A stretch of 64,000 nucleotides of DNA from JAZKBN01 sp040388605 (GTDB taxonomy: Bacteria; Bacteroidota; Bacteroidia; Cytophagales; Flexibacteraceae): positions 1 to 64,000 of the forward strand of contig JAZKBN010000040.1 of the NCBI GenBank assembly GCA_040388605.1, read 5' to 3'. Position 1 is the stretch's first letter. Every line of letters starts with the position of its first letter. This document shows positions 16,201 through 24,725 of this stretch, one piece after another. Position numbers and translations under genes: made by a program. The notes under the pieces were generated by a model. The model saw only the letters and a list, made by a program, of their open reading frames with translations, did no database searches and had not been told where the DNA came from.

Positions 16201-19200
16201 CACTTTTACAGGAAACCCGGGAACAGATGTAATTACCGCTTACCGCTGGACCTTAAGCGACGGAAGGACATCTGCAGCCATAAACCCTAAATTCTACTTC
16301 TCTGATCCGGGCAGCTATACAGCATCATTAAAATTGAGCGGGCAAAGCGGCTGCGATACAACCTTGGTTCAAGGCTTTACCGTGTCGCCGGGGATACGCG
16401 CCCGTTTTACTGCTGTAAACAAGTGCTTTGGTGAGCAGGTGCTTTTTACTGATAACAGCGAATATCAGCCAGGCGCTACGCCAACCATCTATCGTTGGGA
16501 TTTTGGAGATAATACCGCGACCTCATCAGACCCATCGGAAACAAGGCATACCTATGCAAACCCCGGCCTGTATTTTCCAACACTGAACATAACCAATTCG
16601 GCAGGGTGCAGGTCTGTTGTCCGAGACAGCCTGCGTATTTACCCCCTACCGCGCATTACATTGGCAAGGCAATTTATTGCCCTTGCAGGTGATTCGGTCA
16701 GCTTCAGGGAATTAAGCACCTCGCCCTTCTCGCAAATTACAGGGCGCACCTGGCATTTCGGCGGGCCTGATGCCGACAGCAGCGATAACAGGCAGAATGC
16801 TTTTCACCTGTATGCCGATCCCGGTGTATATACAGTAGGCTTAACTGTAACCAACAGCCAGGGCTGCCGTAAAGACACATCTTTCAACATCATCATACTC
16901 TCTAAATGCATCAGCTTCGGGGCAAGCCTGAGCAGCAGGAATGTGGGTACAAATACCGAAGTTACTGCTGAACCAACAGGAGGAAATATATCTAATACTT
17001 ACGAATATGATTTTTGTGCAGGAGATTTAATGGGAATACCTACGCTTGCAACTAAAAACTTTACAGCAGTTAACCCTACAGGAATTGGTTTTGTGCAGGA
17101 AGCAGGGAAAGTTTATGGCTTCATGATGCATGACAATGCAACAGCTCCGTCTTACAGAATTGGTTTCGATAACGGCGGGTTAAACCCCGATATTATTACC
17201 GGATTTCCGCCGGTTACTTTCCAGAATATAGTGTTACCGCAGGCCATAAAATTTGTTCAGCTTAACGGCAGAAAATATGCATTTGTAATGAACATTATAA
17301 ATGCATCCTCAGGTATATGCAGTATAATCAGGTATGATTTCGCAAACAGTTACGGAGATACTCCTTCATTTGGCGCAGAATTAAAAAACACGCTCATGGT
17401 TAAGCCATTGGCAATGGATGTGGTTGTTTCAGGTGATTCATTGTTTGCTTTTGTGGCCTGCAACTCAACCAACCCACAGGGCAAATTACTGCGTTTGAAA
17501 TTCGGAACATCGGCAGAAAGCACACCGGCGTTCTCTTCCGTTTCAGACAGCGCATTTAACTCAGGGCAAATAAGTAATATATCGTTCATAACTGAATGCA
17601 GTAAGCGATACGCCATGTTGGCTTCATCTACCGGGCAGGTATGGCTCGCCGACTTTGGCGTTTCACCGGGCTTTAAGCCTGAGATAAGGCAGATAGACGG
17701 AGATATTGAGCTTAAAATGGGAGAAAATGCTTCTTTTAACGGTGTGGTTTCTTTGAATTTACTGCGCGAAGCAGGAGGCATTTATGCAATGATGCATAAT
17801 AATTTGGGCCAGCTGGTGCGCATTCAATATGCACATGGTTTCGAAGGCGGTATAACAAGTGCTCAAAACCTGACAAATAATGGTATTAATTCAGGTGCGG
17901 GTGGCCCCTTGGGCATGCAGTTCTTTAAGCATCAAAGTCGTTGGTTTGGCTTTAGCCCTGAGAAAGGCGCAGATAAGCGTTTATTCAGGTGGAAATTCCC
18001 GAACATTTGTTCAGCAAGCGTGCCGGCAGTGAATACTACCGGAAATACGCCTGTAAATAATTCCTGGTCGGAGCCCGGGGTTTATTATGTTACCCTAACC
18101 GGAACAGATACCTCAGGTTCAGTAACACAATTACTTGATTCAGTTGTTGTGGGTGAGGGCGGCGGAGTACCTGCATGCACTGTTGTGCCTGTTGTTAATA
18201 CATCTGGCAACTCAGGTGTTTGTGTGGGTGAAACTGTGCCTGTTTCCGCAGAATTACCCCTTCAAAGCAGGGCATCCTGGCGTTGGTGCACAGGCGGCCT
18301 GGCAACCGACACTGCAAAAATTACTTCGGTAAGCGGGATATTGCTTCCCGGTAAAACCGGCCTGGATATTATCAGGGACAGTTTCGGAAATTACCTGGCA
18401 TTCAGTTTCCAGTCAGGTGTGGCTAACAGCGGTTTACAGGTATTAAACTTTACAAAAACGGCCGAGGGTGATATAAGCTCAACGCCGCAAACAAGCGCAC
18501 CGGCCGGGTTCTCAGTAGATTATCCGCAGGCCATAAAAGTATTTAAAGCCAACGGTAATTGGTACGGCCTGGTGCTGAGCTCTAACCTGCAAAGTTTAAA
18601 TTATGCAACCCTGATTAAGTTCCGCGGCGAGCTGCCAACAGCTACCCCCGGTGAAAACCCAACCCCGCCCGAGATGTCGGTAATTGGTTTGGGTAATTAT
18701 ATGCAGAACCCTAAATCACTGGAAGTTATAAATGATAACGGGCATTTTTACGCGTTTATAGCAAACAATGGCAATGCTGCGGTTACTGTGCTTGATTTCG
18801 GCTCTTCGCCTGAGAATGTGCCAATGGTACATTCCATACTTATACCGAATGCATCGAGCCTGAAAGGGATTGGCATACTTAAAGAGTGCAACACCTGGGC
18901 GGGCATTTTAGCGCAGGAAAACGGGCACCTTATTAAAATGGTTTTCAGGAAAGGGCTTGCGGAACAGCCTGAAATTACAAGCTCGCCGGACAGCATTGTA
19001 AGCCTGACCGGTGTACAGGCCATGCGCCTGGTGCAGGACGGCGATAAATATTATGTTTTTGTAACAACCTTCCCCGGAACCCAGCCCATTGATAACCGCA
19101 TTAAGCGTATTTCACTGGGAACAAGCATTATAAATACGGCATTCAGTAAGCCGACTAATATGAATGTTAAGGGCAATGTTTTCCAAAATATAAACTCTTT

Positions 19201-21829
19201 TACCCTATTGCCCCTTAACGATGGTAAATGGAGCTTGTTGGGAAGCCAGGTGAATCCGCAGGTTATTTTCAGGGCAGATTTTATGCCTAAAAATAATTGT
19301 AAAGTATCTCGTGATACTTCCGCAGGCCCTGCCCCTGTTAATATTACATTTACGAGCGCCGGCTGGCAGAAATATTCTTTTACCTTAACCGACAGCCTGG
19401 GTAATGTTTATGTGCACCAGGATTCAGTTTTAGTGCGCGACCCGGTAAACGCAGCTGCTATATTCTCAGGTAATCGTTGCAGCGGCCAATCAATTTCTTT
19501 CCGCGATATAAGCCGTTACAACGTGGCAACAGGGGTAATAAACCGACGCTGGAACTTTGGCGAGAGCGGTAACCCTGACGATGTACAAGGTAATAATGAA
19601 ACGGAATCACATACTTACACCAGGCCTGGCGACTATCAAGTTATACTCAGGGTAAGCGAAGGTGCAACCGGCGGCTGCAGCAGTGCGGATACAATACGCC
19701 TGCATATTTTCCAAAGGCCGCTCCCTGATTTCACCATGCCTGACAGAAACTCAAGCTGCACTTTCGACAGCCTGCAGTTTTTCAGCAACATAACTGAAAA
19801 CGGGGATACCACACGCAAATGGTTCTGGACCATCTCAACCTTAAACCCTGATACTCCAATAGATACAAGCTTTGCCCGTGACCCCAAATTCGTATTCCCC
19901 GAAGGTAATACAGATTACAAGGTGCGCGTTGTATTTACAGGTACAAGCGGTTGTGAAACAAGCGCTGAAAAGTTCTTCCACCCCGGCAAGCTGGGCTTAC
20001 GCCCTACATTTACCTGGGCTCTCGGTACAAATTGTGAGAACGACACCGTAAAGTTCAGCGCAACCACACTTGCTGCAAGCGGTGTAACAGTTACTTCCTG
20101 GAACTGGAATTTTAACGGGACATCATTCGGAAGCGGCCAACGACAAAATGTGGTACTTGGCAGAAATGGAGATTACCCTGTAACCTTACAAATTGTAAGC
20201 AGTTCAGGCTGCACATCTTCTGTAACTCAAATGGTGCATGTGGGGCGTAAACCCGGTCCTTCAATTGTTGTTCCTGCCCAGGTTTGCGCCAATGCGCCTT
20301 CTGAATTTAATTATACCACCACCGCTGACGGCCAAATTACAGGCCAGCGCTGGGATTTCGGAGATAAGGAAACATCTGCAGCACGCAGGCCCCTGCATGC
20401 CTTTAAAAAGGCCGGAACTTATATTGTAACTGTATATGTAACTGATGTTGCAGGCTGCACCGGCTTTGTTACCAAAACAGTGCAGGTGAATACATCGCCC
20501 AAGGCAAACTTTACTTATTCAAGCGTTTGCCCCGGCGACCCTGTTACCTTTACCGATGCCTCACAGGGCGACAGTGCCGGCAACGGAATACAATCCTGGT
20601 TCTGGGATTTCGGGAACAGCGGCAGCAGCTCTAACCAAAACGGGAACACCGTTACCTTCCCATCTGACAGCGACAGGGTACATGTAGCCCTCACTGTTCG
20701 GGGTGCAGGCTGCCCCAATACTGTTGTAAAAGAAGTGGTCTTCAGGCCCCGTATAATGGTATTGCCAAAAGTGGCTGTTGGCTGCCTTGGCCATGCATCG
20801 CTGTTTATTGATTCAAGCACAATAGGCGGCATCTATTCCCGCAGCGGCAAACGCCGCTGGATAATTAACAACCAAACAGATACCAATGCATCGGTATCTG
20901 TTGTATTGGCCCCCGGAACATATAGTTACAGGTTAGAGCGCTTTTCAAACGAGGGTTGCAGCTCCTTTTCAACAAACAGCTTCAGCATACTGTCGCCGCC
21001 TAAAGCATCTTTCAGTCTTGGGCCTGACAGCGTAATAACGGCAAAGCCATTCACTATCAGCCCCCAAAACACATCGCAATTTGCAACAACCTGGCATTGG
21101 AATTTTGGCGACAGCACAACAAGCAACCTGCAAAACCCGGTACATACCTATAAAAGGGAAGGCACTTATTATGTTACCCTTATTGTAAGCAATGGCGGCG
21201 CCTGCATTGATTCGGTAAGGCACAGTGTAAATATTATTGATGTGCCGCGACCCGATGCCGCAATTACAAAAGTGAACGCAACACTTACCGGCGGCAGCCT
21301 GAGCCTTATGGCTGAGCTCTATAACCCGGGCAACATAGAAATTAAATCCCTGGATTTAAACGTGGAAATAAACGGCCTTTACAGCTTTACTGAACGCTGG
21401 ACAGGTTCGCTGCTGCCACGAACGCCACAGAAATATACCTTCAGGAGCTACGTGGCAGATACCAATAACCTGCGTGTTAACACGGTTTGTGTAAATGCCC
21501 TGATGCCTGCCGGCACCGGCCCTGATGCTGACCTGTTGAACAACCGCCTTTGCGCTGCCATAAGCGATAAATTTGTAGTACTCGATGTTTATCCCGTACC
21601 TTCGCACGAGCAAAATATAGTGCTCAGCTACTCATTGCCTGCAGGCGGCGCTACAGATGTAAGTGTTATTGATGCAATGGGCAGGCGCATTTTCACAGCC
21701 TGGAAAGGTACTGAAACAGCCGGTTTAAAAGAGCTGATACTTGCTAAGAACATTCTGCCGCCGGGCTTTTACTACATTATGTTCCAATACGAAGGCCAGA
21801 TTCAGAGCAGGAAAATTATAGTGAAATAG
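13208..21829 (+). CDS. Giant T9SS type A secreted protein: four propeller-like modules plus PKD domains
   Basis: 2,873 residues. A signal peptide (MYRTSTAKLIVFLLVGFFYA) is followed by four copies of a roughly 390-residue module, each opening with a W-x-[FL]-C-x-GDL-type motif and closing with a FP-x-x-C-type strand: about residues 93-480, 515-885, 1264-1647 and 1686-2077. Within each, short repeats such as WYALA...RLRFG.....P suggest beta-propeller blades. Four PKD-like domains (about 890-1230) separate modules 2 and 3, about seven more follow module 4 (about 2077-2677; motifs WNFGD, YTRPGDYQV), then a CARDB-like domain and a type A sorting domain ending in SRKIIVK. It is presumably exported to the cell surface by T9SS; an adhesin or surface-matrix role is a guess. 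Confidence 0.88.
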   Translation: MYRTSTAKLIVFLLVGFFYAGLSFSQPDSKIGRKKNKAFNVPVSDFALSGPVNSGNRVSSVGDQCPSISQTGSAAGVSGQTLNFSASTTAGTVNWDFCEGDLAGLPTLKSSPLTFSGAGQMTIVSDTIAGQILYYGFMPYSDASNNLSRFDFGTDLTGNPRESLLGNPGGLMSGNSVALRFMKEAGIWYALAIQNTSNTIIRLRFGAGIGSSPTSAQTLTLPAGTLNRPLGLDVARDGDSVYAFITNNNTNVLNNFVRLRFGTSISNAPVSEFLNDSVMSGNFSNIGSLTLIRDCCAWHALIVAANGQLFSMNFGASLGSRITSRSVNSYALNDFFSTTPNAVLSVTGIAAGLDSGRWNVFICTSTAPSIISRISFANGINSPPTAAGAYSFYGGLSNLLAITLYHKNSDWFAFTADRSAGTKARHILRFPDLCNASPAYASGSNVSVTYQHGGVFGVGASVVNTGGCKAVSVKSVSVSAGSPLSAICPAPVLNIPASVCINSDFTVSATGTNITQYDWDLCSGDFTRNPTLLNIAGTVTQQSVFNHEPFADGDNFYAIQTGIEGGVSKVLTFSYGNDLKNFPLLAGDWGNPNNSIGNATDIKTIKDKGIWYALAVNSQQNVISTLSLLSFTNGLESQPTGNLIAANGVFSGASSKGLEIIRDNGKIYALVTTGGAQVAVFSFGNSMLNTPVVRLIKTNKAFTKVSAKRECNIWTAYFVENAGTVSRFSFLNGLDAQPEIFQLTLPATPALGVPANIKLVNDADQWYALILNSAGNLMKLGIGNSLRSTSGFSVTQFTLPAGASSNNTTSFNIQKQGTEWIAFMVNASAGTLNRILFSSPCTARPQSFKGDINNTVNYTSNGNFPVYVTATDTGGNVSVTTGIIRIKAPVTPGFRFSGNYCHNSIITFTDTSQPAVAGTTWTTEWNFGDVADTATAQARGTQVTYSYARPGTYLVRMILHESGGCIIKSQAVSVRIAALPEPDFNIPALACGNDSAMFTFTGNPGTDVITAYRWTLSDGRTSAAINPKFYFSDPGSYTASLKLSGQSGCDTTLVQGFTVSPGIRARFTAVNKCFGEQVLFTDNSEYQPGATPTIYRWDFGDNTATSSDPSETRHTYANPGLYFPTLNITNSAGCRSVVRDSLRIYPLPRITLARQFIALAGDSVSFRELSTSPFSQITGRTWHFGGPDADSSDNRQNAFHLYADPGVYTVGLTVTNSQGCRKDTSFNIIILSKCISFGASLSSRNVGTNTEVTAEPTGGNISNTYEYDFCAGDLMGIPTLATKNFTAVNPTGIGFVQEAGKVYGFMMHDNATAPSYRIGFDNGGLNPDIITGFPPVTFQNIVLPQAIKFVQLNGRKYAFVMNIINASSGICSIIRYDFANSYGDTPSFGAELKNTLMVKPLAMDVVVSGDSLFAFVACNSTNPQGKLLRLKFGTSAESTPAFSSVSDSAFNSGQISNISFITECSKRYAMLASSTGQVWLADFGVSPGFKPEIRQIDGDIELKMGENASFNGVVSLNLLREAGGIYAMMHNNLGQLVRIQYAHGFEGGITSAQNLTNNGINSGAGGPLGMQFFKHQSRWFGFSPEKGADKRLFRWKFPNICSASVPAVNTTGNTPVNNSWSEPGVYYVTLTGTDTSGSVTQLLDSVVVGEGGGVPACTVVPVVNTSGNSGVCVGETVPVSAELPLQSRASWRWCTGGLATDTAKITSVSGILLPGKTGLDIIRDSFGNYLAFSFQSGVANSGLQVLNFTKTAEGDISSTPQTSAPAGFSVDYPQAIKVFKANGNWYGLVLSSNLQSLNYATLIKFRGELPTATPGENPTPPEMSVIGLGNYMQNPKSLEVINDNGHFYAFIANNGNAAVTVLDFGSSPENVPMVHSILIPNASSLKGIGILKECNTWAGILAQENGHLIKMVFRKGLAEQPEITSSPDSIVSLTGVQAMRLVQDGDKYYVFVTTFPGTQPIDNRIKRISLGTSIINTAFSKPTNMNVKGNVFQNINSFTLLPLNDGKWSLLGSQVNPQVIFRADFMPKNNCKVSRDTSAGPAPVNITFTSAGWQKYSFTLTDSLGNVYVHQDSVLVRDPVNAAAIFSGNRCSGQSISFRDISRYNVATGVINRRWNFGESGNPDDVQGNNETESHTYTRPGDYQVILRVSEGATGGCSSADTIRLHIFQRPLPDFTMPDRNSSCTFDSLQFFSNITENGDTTRKWFWTISTLNPDTPIDTSFARDPKFVFPEGNTDYKVRVVFTGTSGCETSAEKFFHPGKLGLRPTFTWALGTNCENDTVKFSATTLAASGVTVTSWNWNFNGTSFGSGQRQNVVLGRNGDYPVTLQIVSSSGCTSSVTQMVHVGRKPGPSIVVPAQVCANAPSEFNYTTTADGQITGQRWDFGDKETSAARRPLHAFKKAGTYIVTVYVTDVAGCTGFVTKTVQVNTSPKANFTYSSVCPGDPVTFTDASQGDSAGNGIQSWFWDFGNSGSSSNQNGNTVTFPSDSDRVHVALTVRGAGCPNTVVKEVVFRPRIMVLPKVAVGCLGHASLFIDSSTIGGIYSRSGKRRWIINNQTDTNASVSVVLAPGTYSYRLERFSNEGCSSFSTNSFSILSPPKASFSLGPDSVITAKPFTISPQNTSQFATTWHWNFGDSTTSNLQNPVHTYKREGTYYVTLIVSNGGACIDSVRHSVNIIDVPRPDAAITKVNATLTGGSLSLMAELYNPGNIEIKSLDLNVEINGLYSFTERWTGSLLPRTPQKYTFRSYVADTNNLRVNTVCVNALMPAGTGPDADLLNNRLCAAISDKFVVLDVYPVPSHEQNIVLSYSLPAGGATDVSVIDAMGRRIFTAWKGTETAGLKELILAKNILPPGFYYIMFQYEGQIQSRKIIVK

Positions 21830-21830
21830 T

Positions 21831-21851
21831 TTTGCTGCTCATGGCAGCAAA
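21831..21851 (+). terminator. Hairpin after the giant gene
   Basis: TTTGCTGC pairs with GCAGCAAA just after the stop codon. There is no clear T run behind it, so this is a weak terminator call. Confidence 0.35.
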
Positions 21852-21915
21852 TGCATATTCAGGTTTTTGGCAGTCAGTTGCTTAAATCATAAACGGCTTC
21901 ATGGAAAAGAAATAA

Positions 21916-21946
21916 TTTGTGAAGCCGGGTATTTACCTTATATTTG
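21916..21946 (+). promoter_or_regulatory. Perfect Bacteroidota promoter upstream of the Lrp gene
   Basis: TTTG (21916-21919), 19-bp spacer, TATATTTG (21939-21946): an exact match to TTTG/N19/TAnnTTTG. Transcription would start near 21952, about 207 nt before the ATG of the Lrp-type gene. Confidence 0.75.
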
Positions 21947-22158
21947 CATCGAAAAATAAAAAATCCCAGTAATTTTATTAAGTAGTCACGGCAAAATGTA
22001 GTATATTGTACTGTTTGGCCTGTTTCGTTATACCCGTACCGAATCAGTTTGAACTGCAAAATACTGTTAGCCCTGAAATGAGCTTATTACAGCCAGAAAT
22101 ACTGCAATTCAAAAATAGATTTCCCGCAGGTAATACAACCCGAACCACCTATTAAGCA
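21947..22158 (+). other. Long leader or small-RNA region before the Lrp gene
   Basis: Some 200 nt transcribed from the promoter at 21916-21946 without a convincing open frame or named riboswitch. Its length and the lack of a nearer promoter box suggest a regulatory leader or a separate short transcript. Confidence 0.35.
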
Positions 22159-22662
22159 ATGAGCGCCAACTACAAATTCGACGCCACAGACCGCAAGATT
22201 CTGGAGATTCTCCAGGAAAATGCCAAAATTACCAATGCCCAACTCAGCAAGGAAATAGGTCTGTCTCCGGCACCCACATTAGAACGTGTGAAAAAGCTGG
22301 AGGTTGCAGGTGTAATTCAAAGCTACCACGCCAAGCTTGATCCCGCTGAAATTGGCCTTGGGGTAAGCACCTTTATACAGGTAACCTTACTCGGGCATAA
22401 GAAAGATTACATAACCTCTTTTGTTAAGCGAATAAAAGAAATTCCGGAGGTTGTTGAATGTCACCATATTACCGGCCACGGAGATTTTATTCTTAAAGTG
22501 GTTGCCGCTGATATAGCCAGCTACCAAAAGCTGATACTTGAAACAATAAGCGAGATACCTGAGATTGACGATATGCAATCTATTGTAATACTCAGCACGT
22601 TTAAAGACAGTAAGATAATGCCTATTCCCGCCGCCCCGGCACCGGAACGCAAGCTTATTTAA
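22159..22662 (+). CDS. Lrp/AsnC-family transcriptional regulator
   Basis: 167 residues, usual length. An N-terminal winged HTH (about residues 5-60; RKILEILQENAKITNAQLSK, then IGLSPAPTLERVKKLE) is followed by the ligand-sensing RAM domain (about 70-150; VVECHHITGHGDFILKVVA). Members sense amino acids or related metabolites and act as dimers to octamers. The last 15 residues (MPIPAAPAPERKLI) are a Pro/Ala tail beyond the usual end. Its targets cannot be deduced from the neighbours, which are not amino-acid genes. Confidence 0.92.
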   Translation: MSANYKFDATDRKILEILQENAKITNAQLSKEIGLSPAPTLERVKKLEVAGVIQSYHAKLDPAEIGLGVSTFIQVTLLGHKKDYITSFVKRIKEIPEVVECHHITGHGDFILKVVAADIASYQKLILETISEIPEIDDMQSIVILSTFKDSKIMPIPAAPAPERKLI

Positions 22663-22810
22663 TAAGCGCTATTCTCAAGTCCTTAGCTTACTGTATTATA
22701 CCGGCTTGTGCTTTCCGGGCAGCATTTAATATTACTGTTTATTCCTTTCCGCTACCTATCGGGCAACTGACTTAGGTTCGGTATCCGCAGCCTGAAAATG
22801 TGCCGCAATA

Positions 22811-23848
22811 ATGGCAACAGATTTTTTTAACACGGAAAAGGAAAGCGCACTTAAGAACAGGCCAAAAAGGATACTGGTAATTCAGCCTGCCTTTATGGGC
22901 GATGTGGTTTTGGCTACATCGTTGGCAGAAACCCTGCACAAAACATTTCCTTCCGCCGCAATAAGCTTTTTGCTGAAAAAGGGCAACGAGATGCTTTTAA
23001 AAGGGCATCCTTTTTTGGAGGAAGTGCATGTATGGGATAAGGGCAAAAGCCGATACCTGAACCTGCTCAGGCTGGCTAAAACTATAAGAAGCCGCAATTA
23101 TGATTTGGTGGTAAATGTGCAGCGTTTTTTCAGCAGCGGACTCTTAACAACTTTATCGGGTGCAAAGGAAACAAGGGGTTTTAAAAAGAACCCTTTAAGC
23201 CGCCTTTTTTCACAAAGCTTCGCGCATGAAACAAATTCAGGCATTCATGAAATTGTACGCAATCACCAACTTATTGCAGACCTATGCGGCCCAGAGCCTG
23301 CCATGCCCCGCCTGTACCTTTTACCTGCCGATACTGAACGCGTAAAACCATATCAAAATGAGCCTTATGTCTGTATAGCTCCCGGCTCGGTATGGTTTAC
23401 AAAAACCTTTCCGGCAGCAAAATGGTTGGAGCTTATTGCCCGCATACCCGGCAGATATAAAATTTACCTCATAGGCGGCCCCGCTGAAATACTGCTTTGT
23501 GATGAGCTTGCAGCTGCATCAGGCGGGCGATGTATGAACCTGGCAAAGGAGAAGCTGAGCCTGTTACAATCGGCGGCATTAATGGCCGGGGCGGTTATGA
23601 ATTATGTGAATGATTCAGGTCCCATGCACCTTTGTTCTGCCCTTGGGGCTCCGGTTACCGCAGTTTATTGCAGTACTGTGCCCGCATTCGGTTTCGGACC
23701 CCTAAGCCCGGTAAGCCATATTGTACAGATAAAGGAAAAGTTGGATTGCCGGCCCTGTGGGCTGCACGGGCATGCAACCTGTCCGCTGGGGCATTTCAGT
23801 TGCGCCCATGAGATTGATGTAAGTGATTTTGCGGGGTTGGAAGGGTAA
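22811..23848 (+). CDS. Glycosyltransferase family 9 (heptosyltransferase-like)
   Basis: 345 residues. A GT-B fold enzyme of the WaaC/WaaF family that transfers a sugar, usually ADP-heptose, to lipopolysaccharide core. Seen: the N-terminal RILVIQPAFMGDVVLATSLA, the linker APGSVWFTKTFPAAKWLEL, and the nucleotide-sugar site region NYVNDSGPMHLCSALGAPV. A C-terminal cysteine cluster (LDCRPCGLHGHATCPLGHFSC) is also typical of this family. It is convergent with the HEPN-like gene, 10 bp away. The exact sugar is not predictable. Confidence 0.9.
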   Translation: MATDFFNTEKESALKNRPKRILVIQPAFMGDVVLATSLAETLHKTFPSAAISFLLKKGNEMLLKGHPFLEEVHVWDKGKSRYLNLLRLAKTIRSRNYDLVVNVQRFFSSGLLTTLSGAKETRGFKKNPLSRLFSQSFAHETNSGIHEIVRNHQLIADLCGPEPAMPRLYLLPADTERVKPYQNEPYVCIAPGSVWFTKTFPAAKWLELIARIPGRYKIYLIGGPAEILLCDELAAASGGRCMNLAKEKLSLLQSAALMAGAVMNYVNDSGPMHLCSALGAPVTAVYCSTVPAFGFGPLSPVSHIVQIKEKLDCRPCGLHGHATCPLGHFSCAHEIDVSDFAGLEG

Positions 23849-23858
23849 TAGAGAACGA

Positions 23859-24380
23859 TTATTTATTGCGTTCCGGGAAAAGCAGGAGCCCTACCAGGTT
23901 AGTTGCAGCTGCCTGGTTGTTTACTTTTAAGCTGTTCCAGTGCGAAAAAACAAACTCTGCTTTTTCAATTGCATCCAAAGCACGGTTGCGTTTATGGTTT
24001 ACTGCTGTATTATAGTCAGCATCGTGCCGGGCTTTTTGCAGCTCTATAAAAATTATTGCTATTTCCCGAATTTCGAAAGGTATTGGACCCGGAAAGTATT
24101 TGTTGAATTTATGATTTTGGATATTCCTGTTTTGCCGGGCAATGTTTGTAAAAACTTCTTTCATTTGGCCGTGACCAAATGAGCGTGATGCTAAATCCCG
24201 AACATCTTTTTTTACAGTTGCACCGGAGAAAAGCAGTTGGCCTCCCTCTTCTACCAGGAGGTGAAATACTGAATAATATGCATCTGAAACCGAACGCCGT
24301 ATGCTTGATTGCTTAGGCCTACGAGGCTCTAATTTAGACAAGTGCCTGGCTTGGGACAATAAATCAGAAGCAAAACTCAT
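23859..24380 (-). CDS. HEPN-like protein (UPF0332-type)
   Basis: 173 residues, all helical in appearance. The pattern RRSVSDAYYSVFHLL followed later by LQKARHDADYN and a final helix DAIEKAEFVFSHW matches UPF0332/HEPN proteins, whose R-x-x-(A)DY motif is characteristic. Several HEPN proteins are RNA-cleaving or AMPylated toxins paired with a small partner. It overlaps the upstream gene by 4 bp (ATGA at 24377-24380), so the two form one operon. The catalytic R-x4-6-H motif of RNase HEPN domains is not clearly present in the usual form, so activity is uncertain. Confidence 0.65.
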   Translation of the reverse strand: MSFASDLLSQARHLSKLEPRRPKQSSIRRSVSDAYYSVFHLLVEEGGQLLFSGATVKKDVRDLASRSFGHGQMKEVFTNIARQNRNIQNHKFNKYFPGPIPFEIREIAIIFIELQKARHDADYNTAVNHKRNRALDAIEKAEFVFSHWNSLKVNNQAAATNLVGLLLFPERNK

Positions 24381-24679
24381 TGCCTTAAATATTGGGGGAA
24401 ATCACTTACGGTTAAGAAATCAGTAGACAGAACGCGTTCAGGATCTTTTTCAGCGAACTTTTGCCAGAGGAATCTTCTGAGAGGCATCATCCTGTCTTTC
24501 CAGCCAAGCTTTAGTTCTGTTTTCTCAGGCATAACTATTACAACATCAAAAACCGGGTCACCTTCAAAATCTATGCGCTCACGGTAAATTACATCCTCTA
24601 CCTTAAAGGGCAGGTTTTCAGGAATATTGTTTGAAATATCAGGATCGTGATCCCAACCTCTTGGAACTTCAGTAAGCAT
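24377..24679 (-). CDS. Unknown small protein coupled to the HEPN-like gene
   Basis: 100 residues with no family I recognise. It is rich in acidic and aromatic residues; a central strand-like FDVVIVMPE is followed by GWKDRMMPLRRFLWQKFAE and TDFLTVSDFPQYLRQ. It lacks the GS-x10-DxD signature of the MNT nucleotidyltransferases that normally accompany HEPN toxins. Its stop overlaps the start of the HEPN-like gene and a -7 box lies 20 bp upstream of its ATG, so it is the first gene of a two-gene operon and could be an antitoxin or a substrate-recognition partner. Confidence 0.6.
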   Translation of the reverse strand: MLTEVPRGWDHDPDISNNIPENLPFKVEDVIYRERIDFEGDPVFDVVIVMPEKTELKLGWKDRMMPLRRFLWQKFAEKDPERVLSTDFLTVSDFPQYLRQ

Positions 24680-24698
24680 AGCGGCAATTGTTTACCTA

Positions 24699-24706
24699 CA
24701 AATATA
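24699..24706 (-). promoter_or_regulatory. -7 box of the HEPN-like pair
   Basis: The minus strand reads TATATTTG, a perfect TAnnTTTG, 20 bp before the ATG at 24679 and just downstream of the symporter gene. Confidence 0.55.
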
Positions 24707-24725
24707 CAAATTTTCAAAAGCACAA

